From: Sphingobacteriales bacterium
GTDB taxonomy: Bacteria > Bacteroidota > Bacteroidia > Chitinophagales > Chitinophagaceae
Length of the DNA stretch: 64,000 bases
NCBI GenBank assembly: GCA_016235125.1
Contig: JACRLZ010000002.1
Span: forward strand, 124,001 to 188,000
Direction: 5' to 3'
In this document: piece after piece, positions 17,870 to 25,888 of the stretch
Position numbering within the stretch: the first letter of the stretch is position 1
How the letters are laid out: each line of letters opens with the position of its first letter
Notes under the pieces: generated by a model
The model's database searches: none
What the model saw: only the letters and a program-made list of their open reading frames with translations
What the model was told of the DNA's origin: nothing
Program-made: the position numbers and the translations under genes

Positions 17870-19111
17870 TTAAAAAAAACTTTTAATGATCATCCTTAAA
17901 CACCAGATGATCACCATCACGGCCACAGCTATCATCATAGTTTTTTTGGGAAGCCTGCCTGCTAATTTCGCAGCAAACGGAGCTGCGACAGCGCCTCCCA
18001 GTAATAATCCTAATACCACATTCCAGTGACTAACACCAACGGCAATGAAAAATGTGGCTGCGCTTGCAAGGGTGATAAAAAATTCAGTAAGGCTTACTGA
18101 ACCAACAGTATATTTTGGATTTTTCCCTTTTGATACCAATGTACTTGTAACGATTGGCCCCCAGCCGCCGCCGCCAAATGAATCAAGAAATCCACCAATA
18201 CCAGCCAGCCATCCTATGCGTTTTACCTTCTGCTTCCTGTTTATTGTACTGAAGGCCTTTATCAAAATCTTTAATCCCAGGAACATGGCATATAATGCTA
18301 CCAATGGCATCAGCCATTTGTTTCCTTTCTCGCCAAGAAGAACTAAAAAGACAGCGCCGGTTATCGCACCAATCACACCGGGTATAACCAGGTGCCTGAA
18401 CATTTTTTTATTGATGTTCCCGAATTTGTAATGGCTGTAACCGGATATGCCGCTGGTGAAAATTTCAGATGTGTGTATGGCTGCACTGACAGAAACCGGG
18501 CTGATGCCAAAACCCATCAGGCATGTGGCAGAAGTAACTCCATAGCCCATACTGATCGTACCATCTACCATCTGGGCAAGAAACCCGGTGAGTATGAAAA
18601 ACAGAAATTGCTGGTTGAAATATGGTTTTATATTATCAATAACCTGAGGAAACGATGGTAAGGGGAGATAAGATATAATAATGTGCCCTGAGATCATTAA
18701 TCCGAAAACAACAATTAATTTTGTGGCAATACCTTTCCATTTTTTTTCTTCCGTTGTATTGTTCCCGTTCAGCAACGATTTAATCTTCCTTCCTGTTTCA
18801 TCCTTTCTTCCACGGAAAGTAATTGTATCCTGAAATGTCTCTTTCACAATCAGTATCCTGTCATAGTTCAAAGTATCTCCGGTAGGGAAATTCTCTTCGA
18901 ATAATGTAATATGATTATTTTGTTCACAGAATGCTCTCAGGTCGTTTCCCGGTTTCGAAGCAAAAACAGCGATAGCCGGTTCATTGTTACCCTGTATAAA
19001 ACGAAGTGTACTGAGGATCGTGTTACTGTTACCAACAAGTATAATATTTTCATGTGGCTGTCCCGGCAACTCAGGGAGGTCTGAAGATGATATGGAAATT
19101 ACCGGTTGCAT
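17870..19111 (-). CDS. TSUP (TauE/SafE) transporter with an N-terminal siroheme-synthase-like domain
   Basis: The product has 413 residues. Residues about 145-413 form a TSUP-family channel with eight or so membrane segments and the two related halves (GFLAQMVDGTISMGYGVTSA and GIGGFLDSFGGGGWGPIVTS), the family's substrate region. Residues 18-118 are soluble and read like the NAD-binding half of precorrin-2 dehydrogenase/siroheme synthase (NIILVGNSNTILSTLRFIQG...IAVFASKP...DYDRILIVKE), but without the glycine-rich dinucleotide loop. Lying between cysD and cysN, it likely moves sulfate or sulfite. The role of the extra domain is unknown. Confidence 0.85.
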   Translation of the reverse strand: MQPVISISSSDLPELPGQPHENIILVGNSNTILSTLRFIQGNNEPAIAVFASKPGNDLRAFCEQNNHITLFEENFPTGDTLNYDRILIVKETFQDTITFRGRKDETGRKIKSLLNGNNTTEEKKWKGIATKLIVVFGLMISGHIIISYLPLPSFPQVIDNIKPYFNQQFLFFILTGFLAQMVDGTISMGYGVTSATCLMGFGISPVSVSAAIHTSEIFTSGISGYSHYKFGNINKKMFRHLVIPGVIGAITGAVFLVLLGEKGNKWLMPLVALYAMFLGLKILIKAFSTINRKQKVKRIGWLAGIGGFLDSFGGGGWGPIVTSTLVSKGKNPKYTVGSVSLTEFFITLASAATFFIAVGVSHWNVVLGLLLGGAVAAPFAAKLAGRLPKKTMMIAVAVMVIIWCLRMIIKSFF

Positions 19112-19116
19112 AGTTA

Positions 19117-20016
19117 TCAGAAATATCCTTCTTTCTTCCGGCTTTCCATTGCAGCCTCCGAACGTTTGTCATCAATCCTTGCGCCTCTCTCAGAAATAGT
19201 AGCGGATAATATTTCATCAATTACCTGGTCCAGCATACCTGCTTCTGATAAAACGGCTGCAGTACAGGTCATATCTCCCACGGTTCTGAAACGGACCTTT
19301 TTTTTAAAGGGAATTTCTTCAGCGGAAGTGTTCAGGTAATCGGAATAAGGCCAGTACAACCCGTCTCTTTCAATGATCTCTCTTTCATGTGAAAAATAAA
19401 TGGAGGGAATATCCAATTTTTCTTCCCGGATATAATTCCAAACATCCAGTTCTGTCCAGTTGGAAATGGGAAACACTCTTACATTTTCTCCCACCGCTAT
19501 CTTTCCATTCAGCATACCGAATAATTCAGGTCTTTGTTTTTTTGAATCCCACTGACCAAAAGCATCACGGATGGAAAACACTCTTTCCTTCGCCCTTGCT
19601 TTTTCTTCATCTCTCCGGGCGCCGCCAATGCAGGCATCTAATTTCAATTCATTAATTGCATCAAGCAAGGTTTGTGTTTGTAAAACATTTCTGCTTGCAT
19701 ACTTCCCGGTTTCTTCCTGCACTTTTCCCTGGTCAATGGTATCCTGCACATACCGAACGATCAATTCAGCGCCGGTTTCCTTTACCAGCCAGTCACGGAA
19801 TTCAATTGTCTCAGGAAAATTATGTCCTGTATCAATGTGCAATAATGGAAAAGGGATCCTGACGGGATGAAATGCTTTTTGTGCCAGTCTTACCAATGTA
19901 ATAGAATCTTTTCCTCCGGAAAAAAGTATTGCAGGCTTTTCAAATTGTGCAGCTACTTCCCGCAGGATGTATATAGCTTCATGCTCCAGTTCTCTTGGAA
20001 ATAAATTTTTCTTCAT
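19117..20016 (-). CDS. cysD: Sulfate adenylyltransferase subunit 2
   Basis: The product has 299 residues, the normal length. It carries the PP-loop ATP-pyrophosphatase signature ILFSGGKDSITLVRLA (residues about 30-46), the substrate loop LLHIDTGHNFPETIEFRDW, and QTLLDAINELKLDACIGGARRDEEKARAKER, all characteristic of CysD. It forms ATP sulfurylase with CysN, making adenosine 5'-phosphosulfate from sulfate and ATP. The gene starts six bases after cysH and ends five bases before the TSUP gene, so the operon is tightly packed. Confidence 0.98.
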   Translation of the reverse strand: MKKNLFPRELEHEAIYILREVAAQFEKPAILFSGGKDSITLVRLAQKAFHPVRIPFPLLHIDTGHNFPETIEFRDWLVKETGAELIVRYVQDTIDQGKVQEETGKYASRNVLQTQTLLDAINELKLDACIGGARRDEEKARAKERVFSIRDAFGQWDSKKQRPELFGMLNGKIAVGENVRVFPISNWTELDVWNYIREEKLDIPSIYFSHEREIIERDGLYWPYSDYLNTSAEEIPFKKKVRFRTVGDMTCTAAVLSEAGMLDQVIDEILSATISERGARIDDKRSEAAMESRKKEGYF

Positions 20017-20022
20017 ACACTC

Positions 20023-20724
20023 TTACTTTACTTTGGTTTGATGAAGTCCGCATTCTTTTTGTGATATTTCCCACCACCAGCGGCCGGCTCTTGCATCTTC
20101 TCCGGGTTCAATGGCCCTTGTGCAGGGGGCACATCCGATGCTGAGAAATCCTTTATCATGCAAACTATTATACGGCACATTAAATTCTTTTATATAATCC
20201 ATCACATCATCATATCTCCAGTTGATGAGCGGATTGAATTTGTACAGTTGCCTGCTGTCATCCCATTCAATCATTGGCATTTCCTTCCGGTTAGCTGATT
20301 GCTCTGCCCTTAAACCCGTGATCCAGACTTTTGCATCTGTCAATGCCCTGTACAATGGTTTTACCTTGCGGATATGGCAACACCCCTTCCTGTTTTCCAC
20401 TGATTCATAAAAACTATTGATGCCCTTAGCCAATACAAACTCTTCCACATCACCTGCCTCAGGAAAATAAACCTGTATTGGTTTTTTATACCGTGCAATC
20501 ATTTTATCAAGCAATTCATAGGTTTCATTAAACAATCTGCCTGTGTCAATAGTGAAAATTCTTACAGGAATATTATTTTTAAAAATAACATCGGTTATCA
20601 CCTGGTCCTCCAGCCCGAGTGATGAAGAGAAAACAACTTTTTCGGGAAACAACGATGCTACAACAGTCATGCTGTCACTAATTGGCGATTCTTCAATTTG
20701 TTGTATTATTTCCCTTGTCAACAT
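20023..20724 (-). CDS. cysH: Adenylyl-sulfate (APS) reductase, 4Fe-4S type
   Basis: The 233-residue product has a PP-loop fold (VFSSSLGLEDQV; RIFTIDTGRLFNETYELL). It carries both cysteine pairs that bind a [4Fe-4S] cluster, CC at 115-116 (KGCCHIRK) and CxxC at 198-201 (IGCAPCTR), plus the catalytic Cys in KECGLH (C225). The cluster cysteines mark the APS-using type rather than the PAPS-using enterobacterial type. It reduces APS to sulfite with thioredoxin as donor. It is first in the operon; a CTAC/GTAG dyad lies about 100 bases upstream. Confidence 0.97.
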   Translation of the reverse strand: MLTREIIQQIEESPISDSMTVVASLFPEKVVFSSSLGLEDQVITDVIFKNNIPVRIFTIDTGRLFNETYELLDKMIARYKKPIQVYFPEAGDVEEFVLAKGINSFYESVENRKGCCHIRKVKPLYRALTDAKVWITGLRAEQSANRKEMPMIEWDDSRQLYKFNPLINWRYDDVMDYIKEFNVPYNSLHDKGFLSIGCAPCTRAIEPGEDARAGRWWWEISQKECGLHQTKVK

Positions 20725-20818
20725 TGGTCTGTGATTTATTTCTCAATTTGGGTTTACCATTTTGTAATCCGGTAACAGGCTATTTTAAAAAAGCATGAAA
20801 ATAAGTAAAAATGATTAT

Positions 20819-20835
20819 CCTACCAACTAAGTAGA
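20819..20835. promoter_or_regulatory. Dyad CTAC-N7-GTAG upstream of the cys operon, candidate regulator site
   Basis: Arms CTAC (20820-20823) and GTAG (20831-20834) lie between divergently placed control regions: 96 bases before cysH, and just after the end of the Rrf2 regulator gene. The position fits an operator for sulfur control. Identity is inferred from position only. Confidence 0.3.
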
Positions 20836-20887
20836 CTTTTAATTTTGCAGCGATTCAGGATAATTTTTAACAGGAATGAAGCAACAT

Positions 20888-21295
20888 TTACAACAGCAAA
20901 TCTTTCAATGTCCTGTTTTCAAGGATGTTCAGTGAGGCATCCCTGACAAGGATCATCATATCATGCAGGCCGCAGTGTTTTTCATCACAGTTTTTGCACC
21001 GCTCATAGAAGTACAGGCTTACACAAGGCAGCATTGCAATGGGGCCGTTAACCAACCGTATCACATTCGCCACATTTACTTTGGAGGGATCCTTCTTTAA
21101 GAAATATCCACCACCCTTTCCCTTTTTGCTTTCCAGAATGCCGGCCTTTTTCAATTCCAGCAGGATATTCTCCAGGAACTTCAACGGGATTTTCTTTTTT
21201 TTTGAAATTTCGGATATCAGCACCGGCCCTTTATTGTATTTTTCTGCAAGGTAGGTAAGCGCCTTAAAAGCATATTGTGATTTCTTTGAAAGCAT
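20888..21295 (-). CDS. Rrf2-family transcriptional regulator with Cys cluster
   Basis: The 135-residue product has an N-terminal winged helix typical of Rrf2 (QYAFKALTYLAEKY, VLISEISKKKKIPLKFLENIL, AGILESKKGKGGGYFL). The C-terminal half carries Cys at 91, 100, 103 and 108 (PCVSLYFYERCKNCDEKHCG), which could hold an Fe-S cluster or metal, as in IscR/NsrR-type members, although the spacing differs. The gene sits directly upstream of the cys operon on the same strand, 163 bases away, suggesting it controls sulfate assimilation, as CymR does in other phyla. That is an inference. Confidence 0.92.
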   Translation of the reverse strand: MLSKKSQYAFKALTYLAEKYNKGPVLISEISKKKKIPLKFLENILLELKKAGILESKKGKGGGYFLKKDPSKVNVANVIRLVNGPIAMLPCVSLYFYERCKNCDEKHCGLHDMMILVRDASLNILENRTLKDLLL

Positions 21296-21459
21296 AATTT
21301 AAATTTACATTATTCCTGATCAGTTAATACCAGAGATAAAACATTATCCGGTGATTTCTGATTTTGTGTTTTTGTTGCCGGGATTATGATTGGTATTTTT
21401 CTCAATAAGAATATTTTATATTATTCTCAGGTGGTCTCACTTTGATCAGCAACCAGGAG

Positions 21460-22635
21460 TTACAGAATTTCTCTGACCCTGCTTATCGCCTCATCAATTT
21501 TTTCTTCTTCACAGCACAAACTTACCCTCACATAATTGTTACCGGCGCTGCCAAAAATACCTCCCGGTGTAATAAATACATTAGTATCATGCAGCAATTT
21601 ATCACTCAGCTCATATCCATCTTTATATTTACCCGGTATGGAAGCCCACACAAACATACCCGCCTGTGTTTCATCAAATACACAATTTAATAAGCGTAAT
21701 AAGTCAAATACTTTCTGCCTCCTGGCCCTGTACACTTTATTCACTTCATCATGCCAGTCCTTTTCTAATTCTAAAGCTTTTGCAGCAGCTAACTGAATAG
21801 GTAAAAACATCCCGCTGTCCATATTGCTTTTAAACCGCAGTATCTCATCAACCTTTTCTTTTGCCGCAACCAGCATACCCACCCGCCAGCCGGCCATATT
21901 ATGTGATTTGCTCAACGAGTTTAATTCAATGACAACATCTTTTGCCCCATTCACACTCAGCAAACTGACAGGGTTGTTGTTTAATATAAAACTGTACGGA
22001 TTATCATGTACAATTAAAATATTATGCTGCTTTGCAAAAGCAATCAACTGTTCAAATATTTTTAGCGAAGGTAATTGCCCGGTTGGCATATGAGGGTAAT
22101 TAACAAAAATCGCCCTGACTCCCCGAAGGGGTGATTCTGAATCTTCTTTTACAAGTTTCTCTAACTGATCAAAATCGGGATAGTAATTATTTTCCTTTTT
22201 TAAATCATAAAATAACGGAGTGGCGCCTGAAATTTTTATTGCACTTGCATAAGTGGGATAACCGGGGTTTGGTGCCAGCACACTGAATCCTTCTTCAAAA
22301 TATGTCATGCAAATGTGCATGATACCTTCCTTACTGCCAATCAATGGTAATATTTCGGTACCAGGGTTCAGCGCTACCCCGTACCATTTTTTATACCACT
22401 TCGCAATTGCATTTCTTAATACCGGGCTGCCCTTATAACTCTGGTAGGCATGCTGGTTGGGTTTCAAGGCTTCTTCATGCAGGGTATTGATCACTGTAGG
22501 GTGTGGCGGCATATCAGGACTGCCAATACCCAGGTTGATCACCTGTTTACCCGCTTTATTCAGTTCGTCTATCTCTCTTAGTTTTTGAGAAAAATAATAT
22601 TCACCAATGCCGTCTAATCTTATTGCTGCCCGCAT
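21460..22635 (-). CDS. Class I/II pyridoxal-phosphate aminotransferase
   Basis: The product has 391 residues, with the fold-type I layout: GIGSPDMPPHPTVI near the N-terminus, a PLP-binding Asp-Asn-Pro in HDNPYSF, and the Schiff-base Lys in NSLSKSHNMAGWRVG. The usual YPNNPTG is YPHMPTG here. It ends the thrA-thrB-thrC-pheA operon, 40 bases after pheA. In related genomes this aminotransferase follows prephenate dehydratase, so transamination of phenylpyruvate or another aromatic keto acid is likely. An LL-diaminopimelate or aspartate aminotransferase role cannot be excluded from the sequence. Confidence 0.88.
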   Translation of the reverse strand: MRAAIRLDGIGEYYFSQKLREIDELNKAGKQVINLGIGSPDMPPHPTVINTLHEEALKPNQHAYQSYKGSPVLRNAIAKWYKKWYGVALNPGTEILPLIGSKEGIMHICMTYFEEGFSVLAPNPGYPTYASAIKISGATPLFYDLKKENNYYPDFDQLEKLVKEDSESPLRGVRAIFVNYPHMPTGQLPSLKIFEQLIAFAKQHNILIVHDNPYSFILNNNPVSLLSVNGAKDVVIELNSLSKSHNMAGWRVGMLVAAKEKVDEILRFKSNMDSGMFLPIQLAAAKALELEKDWHDEVNKVYRARRQKVFDLLRLLNCVFDETQAGMFVWASIPGKYKDGYELSDKLLHDTNVFITPGGIFGSAGNNYVRVSLCCEEEKIDEAISRVREIL

Positions 22636-22675
22636 TTTTTTATTTCGCTTTTTATTTTATGAACCAAAAAAAATT

Positions 22676-23575
22676 TCACTGATCAAATTTATTTGTTTTA
22701 CCGTTTTTATATATACCCAGTACCTGTAAATCTTCTGTTTTTTCTTTTATCTCTTCTAATGCTTTTGCAAGCTGATCTTTTGTATCAAATTCAAGGTCGG
22801 CATGAAATGAATATTTAAAATCACTTCCCGGTATTGGCATGGATTGCAGCTTGCTCAGGTTAATTCCTGCTTCGGAAATCCTGGTCAATACTTTTACGAG
22901 GCTGCCTTTTGAATGATCGGTATGAAAATTAATTGTTGCTTTATCGGCGCCTTCTGTTACCTGCACAGCTTCGGCATTTTGTAATACTAAAAACCGGGTA
23001 TAATTATTTTTGAGAGTATGGATATTAGCGGCAATAATATTCAGCTGATAAATTTCAGCTGCTAATCTGCTTGCTATTGCAGCAATGTGTTTGCTGTGAT
23101 GCTGATGAATATGTTTGGCGCTTAATGCCGTGTCTTCGGTTTCAACTATTTTCCAGTGGTGCTTATCCAAAAAGTCAAAGCATTGCTGTATAGCCATCGG
23201 GTGCGAATGAACTTCATGTATCTCTTCCAGTTTTACTCCGGGATTAACCAGCAGGTTTTGATTTATCTGCAGGTATATTTCGCCAATGATCTTTAGCTTA
23301 CTTTTTTGAAGCAGGTTATAATTTGGCAAAATACTTCCGGCAATGGAGTTTTCAATTGCCATAATTCCCGCATCACATTCTTTTTTGCCTTCAGCAATTT
23401 TTACTACTTCCCTGAAAGTGGAACAACAAATTACATTTACTTTTCCCCCATAAAACTTATTCGCCGCTTCCTGGTGAAAGCTGCCTTCATAGCCCTGGAT
23501 AGAAACTTTAACCGGTTGTTCTTTTAACATGGAATATGTATTTCTGTTTTTTATACGATTTTGATTACGTTTCAT
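22676..23575 (-). CDS. pheA: Prephenate dehydratase
   Basis: The product has 299 residues from the ATG at 23575. An ATG at 23530 gives 284 residues starting MLKEQPVKVSIQGYEGSFHQEA, closer to family starts. The dehydratase domain shows YEGSFHQEAA, GIMAIENSIAGSI and the TRF motif (NYTRFLVL). A C-terminal ACT domain follows (GSLVKVLTRISEAGINLSKLQSMP). The usual ESRP of the phenylalanine site reads LQSMP, so feedback control may differ. It has no fused chorismate mutase. It converts prephenate to phenylpyruvate and lies 28 bases after thrC in the same operon. Confidence 0.95.
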   Translation of the reverse strand: MKRNQNRIKNRNTYSMLKEQPVKVSIQGYEGSFHQEAANKFYGGKVNVICCSTFREVVKIAEGKKECDAGIMAIENSIAGSILPNYNLLQKSKLKIIGEIYLQINQNLLVNPGVKLEEIHEVHSHPMAIQQCFDFLDKHHWKIVETEDTALSAKHIHQHHSKHIAAIASRLAAEIYQLNIIAANIHTLKNNYTRFLVLQNAEAVQVTEGADKATINFHTDHSKGSLVKVLTRISEAGINLSKLQSMPIPGSDFKYSFHADLEFDTKDQLAKALEEIKEKTEDLQVLGIYKNGKTNKFDQ

Positions 23576-23603
23576 TTTAATTTTATTTATACTGTCAACT
23601 TAT

Positions 23604-24902
23604 TTATTGCTGCTCCAAAATTTCTTTTAAAGCTCCGAACTTAGCTTCTATTGGAGTACTTACTTTCTTTTTACGGAGTAAGGATTGTACCGAAACAGGT
23701 ATCTCTATTTCATCATTTATTACTGACTCTATTATATTATAAAATTTTACCGGGTGAGCAGTTTCTAAAAATATTCCTTTTTCACCAGGATGTGTTTGCA
23801 GGTAATTTTCTAAAGCAAGGTATGCAACTGCTCCATGCGGATCAGTTAAATAATTTTTATCGGCAAAAACTTTTTTAATGGTTGCCTTCGTTTCATCATC
23901 GCTGATGCTGTAGCTGCTTACTTTGGCAGCAAGAATGCTGAATTGTTGTTTAAACAATTCCAATACTCTTACAAAATTACCCGGGTCACCAACGTCCATT
24001 GCATTGCTGATGGTGGGGATTGTTTTTCCAGGTTGATATTTTTCAGTTTGTAAATACCGTGTTACCACATCATTGGCATTGCAGGCAGCAATAAAATGTT
24101 TTACCGGCAGGCCGGATGCATTGGCCAGAAGACCGGCGCAGATATTTCCGAAATTGCCGCTGGGTACGCTTATTACAGGTGGATTGTTTTTTTCTTTCCA
24201 TTGCTTGTATGCGAAAAAATAATAAAACTGTTGCGGCAGCCACCGGGCCACATTAATAGAATTGGCAGAAGTGAGAAATAATTTTTTATTCAACTCATCA
24301 TCTCCAAAGGCCTGCTTTACCATTTGCTGGCAATCATCAAATGTGCCATGTACTTCCAAAGCATGTACATTATTTCCAAGTGTGGTTAATTGTTTTTCCT
24401 GAACACTGCTTACTTTTCCCGATGGATACAATATAACTACATCTACGCCATTTATATTATAAAAACCATTGGCAACTGCGCCGCCGGTATCGCCGGAAGT
24501 TGCAACAAGTACTGTTACTTTTTTATTGCTGCCTTTTACATAATAACCAAGACAGCGGCTCATAAACCTGGCGCCGATATCTTTAAAAGCCAGTGTTGGC
24601 CCATGAAATAACTCCAATGAAAAAATATTTTCAGTTACATTAACTAAGGGAACAGGGAAGTTGATGGTTTCTTTTACAATGTTGAATAAATCTGCTTCAG
24701 CAATAGTATTATCCATATAAGGACGGATTACTTCAAATGCAATTTCTTCGTTGCTGAAATTTTCTATCTTTTCAATCAATTCTTTTCTTACCTGCGGAAT
24801 GATTTCAGGAAAATACAATCCTTTGTCAGGGGCCTGCCCGCTAATGGTTGCTTCTTTAAAACTTACTTTCGGCGATTGTTTATTTAAACTATAGAATTGC
24901 AT
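23604..24902 (-). CDS. thrC: Threonine synthase
   Basis: The product has 432 residues, the long (class I) type. The N-terminus, YFPEIIPQVRKELIEKI, is characteristic. The PLP Lys lies in GPTLAFKDIGARFM, and the phosphate-binding loop in VATSGDTGGAVANGFY. It converts O-phosphohomoserine to threonine in the cytoplasm. It is the third gene of the thr operon, 61 bases after thrB and 28 bases before pheA. All key motifs are intact. Confidence 0.97.
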   Translation of the reverse strand: MQFYSLNKQSPKVSFKEATISGQAPDKGLYFPEIIPQVRKELIEKIENFSNEEIAFEVIRPYMDNTIAEADLFNIVKETINFPVPLVNVTENIFSLELFHGPTLAFKDIGARFMSRCLGYYVKGSNKKVTVLVATSGDTGGAVANGFYNINGVDVVILYPSGKVSSVQEKQLTTLGNNVHALEVHGTFDDCQQMVKQAFGDDELNKKLFLTSANSINVARWLPQQFYYFFAYKQWKEKNNPPVISVPSGNFGNICAGLLANASGLPVKHFIAACNANDVVTRYLQTEKYQPGKTIPTISNAMDVGDPGNFVRVLELFKQQFSILAAKVSSYSISDDETKATIKKVFADKNYLTDPHGAVAYLALENYLQTHPGEKGIFLETAHPVKFYNIIESVINDEIEIPVSVQSLLRKKKVSTPIEAKFGALKEILEQQ

Positions 24903-24963
24903 TGTTCAATTGTTTTTTGCCAAGTGAGAAAAGTAGAAAATAACTCTTTTTCTCTTTTAACTC

Positions 24964-25884
24964 TTAGCCAATAATTTTTACTCCTTCGTAATTAATGGTA
25001 GTAACATGTGTATGATACTCCATCCCGATTTTGTTATAAATATCTTTCATTAATTGCTCTATATTATTAGATATAGTTTCTTCTTTGCTCAGCATAAATA
25101 CGGAAGGCCCCGAACCGCTGATTCCTCCGCCCAATGCACCGGCTTCTTTGCTTTGCTTTTTTACCTGATCAAAACCGGGAATTAAAATACTTCTTATCGG
25201 TTCTACAATCACATCTTCGAGACTGCGGCTTATTAAATCATAATCACTTTTTAAAAGCCCGGTAACAAGTCCCGCAATATTGCCCCACTGTTTCACAGCA
25301 TCCCTCAGTTGTACTTCTTTACGAAGTATCTGTCTTGCATCGGAAGTTTTTACTTCTATCTGCGGATGAATAATGGTAACATATAAAGGTGGTGCAGTTA
25401 ATGAAACAAGATCCAGCGGAAAAATAGAACGTATCAATGTAACGCCGCCATATATACAGGGAGCAATATTATCTGCATGTTTTACGCCACTGGCTAATTT
25501 TTCGCCATTCATTGCAAAGCGAACAAGGTCTTCCCTGCTGAAAAAATTATTCAATAAATGATTAGCCGCAACTACAGCGCCTGCGGAACTTGCTGCGCTG
25601 GAACCCAGCCCGCTGCCTGGTTTAATGATTTTATTAATAGTTAAATCGAACCCGATTTTTTCCTCATATTCATCAAGGAAAGCAAGAAGAGCAGCACCAG
25701 CCACATTTTTTTCAACCGCCGCGGGCAGGTTATATCCGTCTGTATGTTTTATCCTGATGCCGGGTTCATCGCTCAGTATTAATTCCATTTCATCCTGTGG
25801 ATGATTTAGCGCCATACCAAGAATATCAAAACCACATACAAGATTGGCAATTGTGGCAGGTGAATAAATCTTTACTTTTTTCAT
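24964..25884 (-). CDS. thrB: Homoserine kinase
   Basis: The product has 306 residues from the ATG at 25884, four bases after the thrA stop. The open frame runs 12 codons further to a TTG inside thrA, which I rejected. GHMP-kinase motifs are clear: IYSPATIANLVCGFDILGMAL at the N-terminus, the ATP loop PGSGLGSSAASSAGAVVA, and the late glycine motif GGGISGSGPSVFML. It phosphorylates homoserine for threonine synthase. Tight spacing with thrA indicates translational coupling. Confidence 0.97.
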   Translation of the reverse strand: MKKVKIYSPATIANLVCGFDILGMALNHPQDEMELILSDEPGIRIKHTDGYNLPAAVEKNVAGAALLAFLDEYEEKIGFDLTINKIIKPGSGLGSSAASSAGAVVAANHLLNNFFSREDLVRFAMNGEKLASGVKHADNIAPCIYGGVTLIRSIFPLDLVSLTAPPLYVTIIHPQIEVKTSDARQILRKEVQLRDAVKQWGNIAGLVTGLLKSDYDLISRSLEDVIVEPIRSILIPGFDQVKKQSKEAGALGGGISGSGPSVFMLSKEETISNNIEQLMKDIYNKIGMEYHTHVTTINYEGVKIIG

Positions 25885-25888
25885 TGCT

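Noticed and set aside
20725..20887. SAM riboswitch or T-box before the cys operon
   Set aside because: Neither a T-box-like sequence nor the multi-stem fold of known SAM riboswitches can be seen; only a short dyad is present.
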